Source: Lentzea cavernae (GTDB lineage Bacteria; Actinomycetota; Actinomycetes; Mycobacteriales; Pseudonocardiaceae). From it: a stretch of 64,000 nt of DNA. The notes beneath the pieces are model-generated. The model made no database searches, had not been told where the DNA came from, and worked only from the letters and a program-made list of their open reading frames with translations. This document shows positions 48,831 through 57,139 of the stretch, piece after piece. The number at the start of each line of letters is the position of its first letter. The first letter of the stretch is position 1. The position numbers and the translations under genes are program-made. Location of the stretch: positions 1-64,000 of the forward strand of contig NZ_BNAR01000002.1 of NCBI RefSeq assembly GCF_014653695.1, in the 5' to 3' direction.

Positions 48831-51091
48831 TAGACGTCCTCCTTGAGACTCTCGATCAACTCTCTCCGCAGACCAGCTGCGGTTGGTTCGGCGTTTCCGC
48901 TGAGCAGGTCGGCGGCCGCGGACCAAGACCTGTGGGCGGCTTGGAGGTTCCCGCGGTCGGCGTGCAGGTCTCCGACGTGCCTGTGGATGTGGGCCTGACT
49001 CCAGACGTCAGCGACCTTCGCGAAAATGGCCAACGCGTTCTCAAGGTGGTGCAGGGCGACCTCATACTCGCCACCAGACTCGGCCAGACCTGCCAGCAAT
49101 GTCGAGGTGCATCCCGAGGACATCAGGTCCTCGGCATCGTCGAAGATCGTCTGCACCTCCATCAGCAGAGATCGCGCTCCAGTGGCATCACCCGAAGCGG
49201 ACCGCACGGAAGCCAGGTGGGCGGAAGCCACCGCGAACTCCCACTGGTCGTGGGCTTGCGTGCTCAGCCGGCGGGCGGTCTCAAGGTGCTTGATCGCCGC
49301 ATCGAGGTCGTTCAGCTGGTAGCAGGCTCGTCCAAGGCCCACGTGGCACACGGCGACGCCGTTGAGGTCGCCCATGTCGGTCCTGATCTGCATGGCCTGG
49401 CGGTAGAGGCCCGCGGACGAGGCTGCCTTCAGCTCGTCGATCCCGGCGTCGCCCAGCGTCTCCAGCACCCAGGCCTCGGCATCCCGGTGGCCGCCCTGCC
49501 TGGCCATCTCCAACGCGTCGTGCAAGGCAGGCACCCACCAGGACCAGGCGCGACGGTGGAACAGCATCTCGTTCACCACCACGGGCAGGTAGGCAACCGT
49601 CGTGATGTTCCAGCGAGCGCCGCACCGGACCAGGCGCACGAGGAGTTGGAGCTCGTTCTCGAACCACCGGACCGCGTCGGCGGGATCGTGGAACGTCAGC
49701 GTCGCCAAGTCGGCCTGCGGGGCGTCCAGAGGCCTCCGCGGCCGGGACGGCCACAGCATCCGGATCGCCGCGGCGCCGGTGTTCAGGTAGAGGTCGACCA
49801 GCCGCGACAGAGCCGCGCGGTTGGCCTCCTCGCCATCGAGTTCCTGGGCCTGTTCCATGGCGTACGCCTGCACGAGGTCGTGCATCACGAACTTGTCCTG
49901 CGCGGTCTGCTCCACGAGGTGCACGGTGGCGAGAGCGGACAGGTGTCCCTGAGCCTGCTGTGGCGAGAGCCCGATCAGCGCAGCTGCGGCCTCGATCCTG
50001 ATCGGCCCGCCGGGATGCAGCCCGAGTCGCCTGAACGTGGCCGCTATCGGACCCGGCAACGCGTCGTGCGACCACGACAGCACGGTCCTCATGGCCAGCG
50101 TCTCGTCTGCGGTCAGCACGTCGAGCGGCTGACGCCGGGTCAACTCGTCGGCCAGCTTGCGCAGGGGAACGGTCGGCAACAGGTTTGCCCGTTCGCCGGC
50201 GATGCACAGCGCGAGCGGTAGCCGCCCGGCCCGGTCCGAGATGACCCGTGCGGCGGCGAGGTCGCCGTCCACCCGCGCGCCCAGCACGGATCTCATCAGG
50301 TCGAGCGCCTCGGCCGAGCTCATCGGGTGCAGCGTGATCCGGACGGCGCCGTCGTGGACCACTGCGCCCGAGAGCCTGTTGCGGCTGGTGACCAGCGCCA
50401 ACGACTGCGGCGAGCTGGGCAGCAACGGCCGAATCTGGTCAGCGTCGACAGCGTTGTCCAGCACGACCAGTGTGCGGGTTCCTTCCAGCAACGTCCGGTA
50501 CAGCGCGACGCGGCCGTCCAGATCGCTGGGGATGTCCTGGGGCGAGGTGCCCAACGCCCGCAGGAACCGGCCGAGCACGACAGCTGGCTCTTCCGGCGAG
50601 TCAGCGGCGAAGCCGCGGAGGTCCGTGAACAGCACCCCGTCCGGGAAGTGCGGCGCGATCGTGTGCGCCCAACTGACGGTGAAGGCGGTCTTGCCCACGC
50701 CCGCCGGCCCGTCGAAAGCGATCAAGCCTTCGTGTGCCGCGAATGCGGCCGCGGCCTGCGCCAGGGCCTCCTGCCGTGGAACGAACGAGCGCAGTCCTGC
50801 CGGCAGCTGAGCTGGGCGAATGCGCTCACGAGTCGCTCTCGCGCGTGGCCTCGGCACCGCGAGGTCTGCCAGCTCGCCTCCGGCCTCCAGCGCACGATCG
50901 ATCGCTACCGCGATCTCGGTGGAAGGGCTGCGGATGTCGTGCTCGAGGTTGCTGAGATAGCCCTTGCTGACGTTCGCTCCAGCCGCCAGGTCCTTCAGGG
51001 AGAGCTTGCGGTCCTCCCGGAGCACGTGAAGCAGCTGCCCGAAGGTCATCTCGGTCGTTTCGAGCCCCGTCTGCTGCCGTCTGCTGTTCAT
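48830..51091 (-). CDS. XRE-NB-ARC-TPR regulator
   Basis: The 753-residue product has an N-terminal XRE helix-turn-helix (residues about 16-70: TFGQLLHVLREDRKLSLKDL) and a STAND ATPase with P-loop FDGPAGVGKTAFTVSW near 126-141 and LALVTSRNRL. TPR repeats run from about 540 to 740. It resembles AfsR-type regulators with an XRE domain instead of the winged helix. ATG 51091 is preceded by GGGGAGGGG. It is coupled to the flavoenzyme downstream and divergent from the Tad pilus operon, with a dyad between them. Confidence 0.92.
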   Translation of the reverse strand: MNSRRQQTGLETTEMTFGQLLHVLREDRKLSLKDLAAGANVSKGYLSNLEHDIRSPSTEIAVAIDRALEAGGELADLAVPRPRARATRERIRPAQLPAGLRSFVPRQEALAQAAAAFAAHEGLIAFDGPAGVGKTAFTVSWAHTIAPHFPDGVLFTDLRGFAADSPEEPAVVLGRFLRALGTSPQDIPSDLDGRVALYRTLLEGTRTLVVLDNAVDADQIRPLLPSSPQSLALVTSRNRLSGAVVHDGAVRITLHPMSSAEALDLMRSVLGARVDGDLAAARVISDRAGRLPLALCIAGERANLLPTVPLRKLADELTRRQPLDVLTADETLAMRTVLSWSHDALPGPIAATFRRLGLHPGGPIRIEAAAALIGLSPQQAQGHLSALATVHLVEQTAQDKFVMHDLVQAYAMEQAQELDGEEANRAALSRLVDLYLNTGAAAIRMLWPSRPRRPLDAPQADLATLTFHDPADAVRWFENELQLLVRLVRCGARWNITTVAYLPVVVNEMLFHRRAWSWWVPALHDALEMARQGGHRDAEAWVLETLGDAGIDELKAASSAGLYRQAMQIRTDMGDLNGVAVCHVGLGRACYQLNDLDAAIKHLETARRLSTQAHDQWEFAVASAHLASVRSASGDATGARSLLMEVQTIFDDAEDLMSSGCTSTLLAGLAESGGEYEVALHHLENALAIFAKVADVWSQAHIHRHVGDLHADRGNLQAAHRSWSAAADLLSGNAEPTAAGLRRELIESLKEDV

Positions 51092-51290
51092 CTGGAGACG
51101 CCCCTCCCCTGGCCAATCGCCTTCGATCCTGCCAACACTGAATGCAGTCCCCCGACTACGAACAGTGCAACCCCCAGGTCCAGGAGGTGAGGGTATGCCG
51201 ATCCAGCCGCTCTTCGCCTTGGTTTCCGGGCAGCTACGCGTGGGAGACCACCCGGTCGAACGACAACTTTCGTTGATCAGATCGAATCAA

Positions 51291-51307
51291 CTTGGAGGAC
51301 CTCCAAG
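51291..51307. promoter_or_regulatory. Perfect CTTGGAGG-A-CCTCCAAG dyad before the Tad operon
   Basis: An 8-bp perfect dyad with a single central base lies 14 bp before the ATG of the prepilin peptidase and just before its ribosome binding site (GGAGGGAG). It could be an operator for the divergent XRE-NB-ARC regulator. As RNA it would carry GGAGG in one stem arm and could compete with the real ribosome binding site. Confidence 0.55.
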
Positions 51308-51321
51308 CGGAGGGAGCCGCG

Positions 51322-51927
51322 ATGCCGGACTGGATCACCTACGGGTTCATCGGTGCCGCTGCCGGACCGTTCGTCATGACCTACGTGCGCGCCGCCACGC
51401 AGCAGGAGCAGCCCGCGAAGTGCGCCTCGATGCCCTCAGCGGCCGCGAGTGGATTCCTCTGCACGGCGTTGAGCTGGGTCGCCACCGAGGCGCCGCAAGA
51501 AGCGAGCGCACTCTCGTGGTTCGTGATCTTCGGCCTTCTTCTTGCGCTGATCGACTCAACCGTGCATCGGTTACCGCATCGGATCAACGGAGTGCTGCTC
51601 GTGGGGACCGTCGTCCAACTGTCGGTCCTGGCACTGATCCAGTCCGACTTCGATCCGCTGGTTCGTGCAGCTCAAGCGGCTGCTGCGGCGATCGCCGGTG
51701 GTCTCGCCGTCTACGCCTTCGCACGCCAGGGGCTCGGTTTCGGCGACGTCGTTCTCCTTGCCCCGGTCGCGTTCGTTCTGGGCTGGTTCGGCTGGCACCA
51801 GCTGTTCGCGGGACTCATGAGTGCATTCGTGATCGCGGCCGTCAGCATGCGCGTTCTCCGCAGCAACGCGTTGGCGCTCGGGCCGTTTCTGATCGCTGGC
51901 GCCGTGGGCGCGATCTTGTTGACCTGA
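51322..51927 (+). CDS. Type IV/Flp prepilin peptidase (A24 family)
   Basis: The 201-residue polytopic membrane protein has the two catalytic aspartates of A24 peptidases: LLALIDSTVHRLPH and the GLGFGD motif. It lacks the N-terminal methylase domain of PilD, as TadV/CpaA enzymes do. It processes the Flp and TadE-like prepilins encoded downstream, at the cytoplasmic side of the membrane. GGAGGGAG before ATG 51322 decides the start. Confidence 0.9.
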   Translation: MPDWITYGFIGAAAGPFVMTYVRAATQQEQPAKCASMPSAAASGFLCTALSWVATEAPQEASALSWFVIFGLLLALIDSTVHRLPHRINGVLLVGTVVQLSVLALIQSDFDPLVRAAQAAAAAIAGGLAVYAFARQGLGFGDVVLLAPVAFVLGWFGWHQLFAGLMSAFVIAAVSMRVLRSNALALGPFLIAGAVGAILLT

Positions 51928-51940
51928 ACGGTGATGCCTG

Positions 51941-52159
51941 ATGTGCCTGCCGTTCTGGGATGAGAACCCGGTAATCGTCCGCGAGGTCCCACACGCCCTA
52001 CGTCGGGCCACCGCGGTCTTCATGTTGATCGTGCTCGTGTCGCTCGGCCAACAGCTCCGCCCGGACATCACCGCGAAGCCGGGCGCTCCGATCGAGGTGG
52101 GCGTCGCCGCTCCCCCGGCGCCCACCTCGACCCCACCATCAACCTGGAGGCCGCGATGA
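51941..52159 (+). CDS. Small single-pass membrane protein
   Basis: The 72-residue product has one hydrophobic segment (ATAVFMLIVLVSLGQQL) and a Pro/Thr-rich external tail. Its stop overlaps the ATG of the lipoprotein gene (ATGA) and the gene starts 13 bp after the prepilin peptidase stop, which supports it as a real operon member. The ribosome binding site is weak. No family is recognised. Confidence 0.6.
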   Translation: MCLPFWDENPVIVREVPHALRRATAVFMLIVLVSLGQQLRPDITAKPGAPIEVGVAAPPAPTSTPPSTWRPR

Positions 52160-52704
52160 CCACTACCGCACGAGTCGCCACGATCATCGGCCTTGTCGCC
52201 CTCACGTCGTGCAGCGCTCCCAGCGACGCACCGCCCACGCCCGGCACCACTTCCACCTCAACCGCCACAAGCCTCGCTCCGCTGCCCGTTCCACCTGAAC
52301 GCAAGGCGGTCGACGCCTACCTCGCGATGTGGCGGGAGATGGCGGCGGCCGGCGAGACGTCGAACGCGGAAGCTCCCAGGTTGGCCCAGCACGCCACAGG
52401 CGACGCGCTCATCGTCATCAAGAACAGCCTCGCCGAGGACGACCGGAAAGGCCTGGTCACCAAGGGATCCCCCAGGAGCGATCCCCAAGTGACCAATGTG
52501 GACCGATCCGGCGGCGTGGTGACAGTCGTGAAGATCCGCGATTGCGGCGACGACAGCGCGTGGCTGAAGTACCGCAAGGGAACGAACGAGCCCGCCGACG
52601 GGCAAGGTGGCGGTCGGCGCTCCATCCTCGCCGAGGTCAAGGCTCAGCCTGACGGCCAGTGGCGCGTGACGCGCTTCGCGGTGCAGGGAGTCGGATCATG
52701 CTGA
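52156..52704 (+). CDS. Lipoprotein in the Tad operon
   Basis: The 182-residue product has a lipoprotein signal (ATIIGLVALTSCSAPSDAPP), with the lipobox LTSC. A Thr/Ser/Pro linker precedes a compact domain of about 130 residues (ERKAVDAYLAMWREMAAA, then VTVVKIRDCGDDSAWLKYR) that resembles NTF2-like domains. It is probably anchored on the outer face of the membrane and may help pilus assembly. GGAGG precedes the ATG, and both ends overlap the neighbouring genes. Confidence 0.8.
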   Translation: MTTTARVATIIGLVALTSCSAPSDAPPTPGTTSTSTATSLAPLPVPPERKAVDAYLAMWREMAAAGETSNAEAPRLAQHATGDALIVIKNSLAEDDRKGLVTKGSPRSDPQVTNVDRSGGVVTVVKIRDCGDDSAWLKYRKGTNEPADGQGGGRRSILAEVKAQPDGQWRVTRFAVQGVGSC

Positions 52705-53537
52705 CTCGGTTCGCTCTCGCCGCTGCGATCACGATGGCCGGGTTCGTGGCCGCTGCCTCGTCTGCTCGAGGTGATCCCGGGTGGGGTTCGGTCGACTGCT
52801 CGTCCAACCGAGGCCCAGGCTGTGAGCTGATCGCCGAGATGGCCCAGGTCCAGGAGCGTTCCAGCGCCTCTGACACGACCGCCCATGCGCAGAGCTCGGA
52901 CGCGTTCGAGTGCCGGTACGTCCCGGTCGATCAGGGCGCCCCCGGTGTCCCGCAGCCCGAAGGACAAGGTGGATGGTTCCGCCTCCTGTGCTCGGCCGAC
53001 GGCAAGGCCACCGCCAACCGTCCGCCGGTCTGGATTCCTGCCGGGCAGCAGGCTGAGCCGTCAATGACGCCGGAGCAGGTGGCGTTGATGGCCAAGAGCC
53101 GGCTGAGGCTGCCCGCGCCCTCGATCGAGGTGAACCCGGCAGGCGAGCAGCTGGTGCACCTGCCGACGTGGTTGTGGCTGCGCGAAGGCTGGCGGACGAC
53201 CTCGGCAAGTGCGTCGGTCCCGGGAATCACCGTCACCGCTGTCGCTGAGCCGACCGCCGCCTCGTGGTCTACCGGCGACGGCACCACCGTGACGTGCACG
53301 GGGCCGGGCACGCCGTTCTCCGCAGGCCACGACCCGAAGGCCACCTCGCCCAACTGCGGCCACACCTACCGACGTTCGTCCAAGGGATTGCCGGGCGAGG
53401 CCTACACCGCCACTGTGACGGTCCGCTGGAACGTGCGGTGGTCCGGTGCCGGACAGAACGGTGTCTTTCCCGGCCTGACGACGAGTACCTCCGCAAGCTT
53501 GAGCGTCGCCGAGAGCCAGGCCCTCAACTCCCGCTGA
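52698..53537 (+). CDS. Secreted protein in the Tad operon
   Basis: The 279-residue product has a signal peptide (MLTRFALAAAITMAGFVAAA) and a mature region with LVHLPTWLWLREGW, then VTAVAEPTAASWSTGDG and TVTCTGPGTPF. The beta-rich C-terminal part looks PKD/Ig-like. Similar proteins accompany actinomycete Tad loci, but I know no tested function. The ATG overlaps the lipoprotein stop (ATGCTGA) and AGGGAG precedes it. Confidence 0.78.
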   Translation: MLTRFALAAAITMAGFVAAASSARGDPGWGSVDCSSNRGPGCELIAEMAQVQERSSASDTTAHAQSSDAFECRYVPVDQGAPGVPQPEGQGGWFRLLCSADGKATANRPPVWIPAGQQAEPSMTPEQVALMAKSRLRLPAPSIEVNPAGEQLVHLPTWLWLREGWRTTSASASVPGITVTAVAEPTAASWSTGDGTTVTCTGPGTPFSAGHDPKATSPNCGHTYRRSSKGLPGEAYTATVTVRWNVRWSGAGQNGVFPGLTTSTSASLSVAESQALNSR

Positions 53538-53611
53538 ATCCCGAACAACACCGAAGCGTGCCGCCGATTCGAGCGTCACGTCGCGATACCCCATGCCTTC
53601 AGGAGGCCCAG

Positions 53612-54250
53612 ATGAAAACTCAGCAGGCTCTCGGCACCAAGTCGGCGACCAAGTGGACAGAGGCGAGGTCCCGGATGCCGAGCCGCAGGCGACGAAGTGT
53701 TCCCCATCTGATTCTCGGCACCGTGTTGGTCGTGGCGTGTGCGGCTGGCGGAATCGTTGCGACACAACAACTCGGAGAACGTCGGGAGGTCGTGGCGCTG
53801 GCGCGGCCGGTCGATGTCGGTCACGTGATCCTCCAGCAGGACCTTGTCGGGGTGAGCCTCGCCGTGGACGATGCCGTGAAGGTCGTTCCCGCTTCAGCCG
53901 CCTCGAGCGTGGTCGGTCGTCAGGTCGCGTACTCGCTGCCGGTCGGCGTCCTCCTGACCGACGACGTCCTCGGACCGCCCCAGGTGCCCGGCGAAGGACG
54001 AGCGATCACTGCCCTCGGGCTCAAACCGGGGCAGTTCCCTCCAGAGGTGTCTGCCGGTTCGAACGTTGTCGTGCTGGCTTCGGCGTCGAACGAAGGTGGG
54101 TCGGTGAGTTCCTGGCGTGCGGTCGTCGTCTCGGTCGACAGGACCGACCAGACGCAAGTGATCTCGGTGGAGCTCACCGAAGTCGATGCGCGAGAACTCT
54201 CCTCGACGCCCGCGGACAAGATCGCCGTGTTGATGGTCGGAGGTCGTTGA
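53612..54250 (+). CDS. SAF-domain pilus assembly protein (CpaB/RcpC-like)
   Basis: The 212-residue product has one N-terminal membrane helix (SVPHLILGTVLVVACAAGG, about residues 29-47) and then a SAF domain (ALARPVDVGHVILQQDLVGV, and YSLPVGVLLTDDVLG). CpaB/RcpC proteins assist Flp pilus assembly outside the membrane. AGGAGG lies 6 nt before ATG 53612. It overlaps the next gene by one base. Confidence 0.85.
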   Translation: MKTQQALGTKSATKWTEARSRMPSRRRRSVPHLILGTVLVVACAAGGIVATQQLGERREVVALARPVDVGHVILQQDLVGVSLAVDDAVKVVPASAASSVVGRQVAYSLPVGVLLTDDVLGPPQVPGEGRAITALGLKPGQFPPEVSAGSNVVVLASASNEGGSVSSWRAVVVSVDRTDQTQVISVELTEVDARELSSTPADKIAVLMVGGR

Positions 54251-54954
54251 TGATGGTCATCACCTGCTCTCTCAAGGGTTCGCCTGGCGCAAGCACCCTC
54301 GCGGTCGCGCTCGGTGCTCGCTGGCCGGAACCCGTCCGCCCGATCGTCGTCGAGGCGGATTCAGCCGGCGGGGACTTCTCGGCCCGGTTTCGTCTGCCGA
54401 GTTCGCCTGGTCTCGTCAGCCTCGCCGCTGCCGCACGCGGCAACTCCGGCACCGAGCTCCTGTCCAAGCACGCACACGCTCTGGCGAGCGGTCTGCGGAT
54501 CGTGCCCGCACCTCAAGATCCTGCACAGTCGCGTGCAGCACTCGGTGCCTTGGCGGCGTCGCAGTTCAGTCCCTTTCGGACAATCGGCGCCCCTTTGATC
54601 GTTGACGTCGGACGCGTTGATCCTGACCCGACGATGCTGGGGCTGCTGAGGTCCGCCGACGCGCTCGTTGTCGTCGCGCGACCTCACGACGACTCGTTGG
54701 CTCACATGGCGGCGAGGCGAGTTCACATGCAGGGCTGGTCACACCGGCTCGGCCTCGTGCTCGTGGGCAAGGGCTATCCGTCGGCACAGGTCACAGAAGC
54801 ATTGGGCTTGCCGGTGCTCGCCGGTATCCCGGACGACGTCAAGGGCGCGCAGGCGCTCTGGCATCAGCGCGGTTCCGACTCCCCGTTGAGCCGCCACGCG
54901 GCGCAGCTCGCTGGACAACTCCTGCACGCGGCTCACCAGGGGAGTTCGCGATGA
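54250..54954 (+). CDS. TadZ/CpaE-like MinD-family ATPase
   Basis: The 234-residue product has a deviant P-loop near its start (CSLKGSPGASTLAVALGARW: Ser/Thr present but the usual Lys of GKT replaced by Ala-Ser). VVEADSAGGDFSARF and LIVDVGRVDPD as Walker-B-like strands follow. This matches TadZ/CpaE, which localises the Tad secretion machine at the membrane. Loss of the GK pair suggests weak or no ATP hydrolysis. There are two possible ATGs, 54250 and 54253. It overlaps the TadA start. Confidence 0.8.
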   Translation: MMVITCSLKGSPGASTLAVALGARWPEPVRPIVVEADSAGGDFSARFRLPSSPGLVSLAAAARGNSGTELLSKHAHALASGLRIVPAPQDPAQSRAALGALAASQFSPFRTIGAPLIVDVGRVDPDPTMLGLLRSADALVVVARPHDDSLAHMAARRVHMQGWSHRLGLVLVGKGYPSAQVTEALGLPVLAGIPDDVKGAQALWHQRGSDSPLSRHAAQLAGQLLHAAHQGSSR

Positions 54955-56309
54955 CCACCATGAGCCCGCTGAGCGGGCCGGCAGATCTGCCGTTCCCGCG
55001 GCCGATGAGCGACGTGCGGAGTCTGCGCGAACGACTTCGGAGCGACGTCACCGAACAGCTCGGCGCCCGGCTCCGAGCGGACGGGAACGCGGAGCGTCCG
55101 CCGCTCGGACCACAACAGCGACGCCAGCTTGCTGAGGCCGTGCTGCGCGACTCCATCGAGTCCATCGCGCAGAGGCGGCTCCAGGGCGGGCTTGAGCTGT
55201 TCGCCGCCGAGGTCGAGCGTCGCGCGGTCGCCGAGGTCCTGGCCGAGCTGTTCGGCGCCGGCAGATTGGACCCGCTGCTCGCCGACACGAGCATCGAGAA
55301 CATCAACGTGAACGGCGCCGAGCGGGTCTTCGTCAAACGCGCCGACGGCACGCGCGAGATGGTGCCGCCGATCGTCGACTCCGACGAGGACCTCGTACAC
55401 CTGATCCGCACGCTGGCCGCGCGCAGCGGCATCGAGGAACGCCGCTTCGACAACGCCTCCCCCATCGTGAACTTCGCCCTGCCGTCCGGCGAACGCGTTT
55501 CCGCCGTGATGACGGTGACGCCCCGGCCCTCCGTCTCCATCCGCAGGCACCGCCTCCAGCGAGTGAGCCTGGGCGAACTCCGGGCCAACGGCACGATCGA
55601 TCCGGGCATGGAGTCGTTCCTCACGGCCCTGGTCAGGGCGAGGAAGAACGTGCTCGTCACCGGAGGCACGACGATCGGCAAGACGACCTTGCTCCGCGCA
55701 CTCGCGTCCGCGATCCCGGCGCACGAGCGCCTGATCACCATCGAGGACGTGTTCGAGCTCGGCCTCGACCAGGACCCGGCACACGCGGACGTGGTCGCGC
55801 TCCAGGCGCGCGAGCCCAACCTGGAGGGCGCTGGCGCCGTCACGCTGTCCGACCTCGTGTGGCAGTCGCTGCGCATGCAGCCCGACCGCGTGATCGTCGG
55901 TGAGGTGCGTGGTCCTGAGGTCATTCCGCTGACGAATGCCATGTCGATGGGCAACGATGGCTCGATGGGCACTCTCCACGCGAGTTCGAGCGCGGGAGCG
56001 TTCACCAAGCTCGGTGCCTACGCCGTTCAAGGCCCCGAGCGGCTGACGCTGGAGGCCACGAACCTCCTGGTCGCTTCAGCGCTGCACTTCGTCGTGCATC
56101 TCGACCTTTCCGCAGACCGCCGCCATCGCGTCGTGTCCTCGGTGCGGGAGGTGGTGGACGCCGACGGGCGCCAGATCATCAGCAACGAGGTGTGGCGGCC
56201 AGGCGCCGACCTACGAGCTGTACCTGCGGCGCCGCTCCGGTCGCGCACCCTCGACGAACTCGTCGCGGCGGGTTACGACCCGGAAGCCGCAGATCGGCGG
56301 GGATCATGA
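54951..56309 (+). CDS. tadA: TadA/CpaF secretion ATPase
   Basis: The 452-residue type II/IV secretion ATPase has SIENINVNGAERVFVKRADG, the Walker A GGTTIGKTTLLRALAS (with Thr-Ile where GAG is usual), the Asp box ITIEDVFELGL, Walker B DRVIVGEVRGPEVI and the His box GSMGTLHASS. It powers pilin polymerisation and retraction from the cytoplasmic face. It overlaps both neighbours by 4 nt. Confidence 0.95.
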   Translation: MTTMSPLSGPADLPFPRPMSDVRSLRERLRSDVTEQLGARLRADGNAERPPLGPQQRRQLAEAVLRDSIESIAQRRLQGGLELFAAEVERRAVAEVLAELFGAGRLDPLLADTSIENINVNGAERVFVKRADGTREMVPPIVDSDEDLVHLIRTLAARSGIEERRFDNASPIVNFALPSGERVSAVMTVTPRPSVSIRRHRLQRVSLGELRANGTIDPGMESFLTALVRARKNVLVTGGTTIGKTTLLRALASAIPAHERLITIEDVFELGLDQDPAHADVVALQAREPNLEGAGAVTLSDLVWQSLRMQPDRVIVGEVRGPEVIPLTNAMSMGNDGSMGTLHASSSAGAFTKLGAYAVQGPERLTLEATNLLVASALHFVVHLDLSADRRHRVVSSVREVVDADGRQIISNEVWRPGADLRAVPAAPLRSRTLDELVAAGYDPEAADRRGS

Positions 56310-57139
56310 CTTCGGCCTGGCTCGGTCTACTCACGGGCGGATGCGCTGTTGGGGTGTTGCTGATCGTGTTGGGCCTTCGTGGCACCTCCGCACCACGTCG
56401 GCGATGGGCTGTTCCTGATCACCTCACCATCGTGCGGCTGGGCCTCAGCGTGGTGACAGCGCTGCTGGTCGGCCTGGCCACCGGCTGGGCCGCGGCGGCG
56501 GTGTTGGCTGGCATCGGCGTAGCCCTGCTACCGCGTGTCCTGCTGGCGGGCGCCGAGCAGCGTGCCCGGCTCGACCGCATCGAGGCGATCGCGAGTTGGA
56601 CCGAAATGCTCCGGGACACCCTGGTGGCGGCATCCGGGCTGGAACACGCCGTGCTGGCCACCGCGGCCCGCGCGCCCGGAGCCATCCGGCCCGCGGTCAC
56701 GTCGCTTGCTGCTCGACTACGTGGTGGCGAACGCCTAGCGGTCGCACTCCGACGGTTCGGCGACGAGCTGCATGATCAAACCGCCGACCTCGTGATCGCC
56801 GCGCTCATCCTCTCCAGCGAGCACCAGGCACGCCATCTCGCCGAACTACTGGGTGAGCTCGCGGCGGAAGCGCGCGAGCAGGCGTCCATGCGGATGCGGA
56901 TCGAGGCGAGCCGACGACAAACCCGCACGAGCGTACGAGTCATCGTGATCACGACCATCGCGTTCGCCGTTGGCTTGGTCGTGCTCAACCGCGCCTACCT
57001 CGACCCGTTCGACAGCGTCCAGGGACAACTCGTTCTCTCCGTCGTGGGCTTGCTGTTCGGCATCGCGTTCGCATGGCTCGCCCGGATCGCGCGTCTGCGC
57101 GAACCCGATCGGTTCCTCGTCACGGAGGTGCCGCGATGA
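56306..57139 (+). CDS. tadB: TadB inner-membrane platform protein
   Basis: The 277-residue product has a T2SSF domain: two membrane helices at the N-terminus (about 5-25 and 45-75), a cytoplasmic helical region with WTEMLRDTLVAASGLEHAVLA and LILSSEHQARHLAELLGELA, and two C-terminal helices. TadB with TadC forms the platform on which TadA acts. The start overlaps the tadA stop (ATGA). Confidence 0.9.
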   Translation: MTSAWLGLLTGGCAVGVLLIVLGLRGTSAPRRRWAVPDHLTIVRLGLSVVTALLVGLATGWAAAAVLAGIGVALLPRVLLAGAEQRARLDRIEAIASWTEMLRDTLVAASGLEHAVLATAARAPGAIRPAVTSLAARLRGGERLAVALRRFGDELHDQTADLVIAALILSSEHQARHLAELLGELAAEAREQASMRMRIEASRRQTRTSVRVIVITTIAFAVGLVVLNRAYLDPFDSVQGQLVLSVVGLLFGIAFAWLARIARLREPDRFLVTEVPR

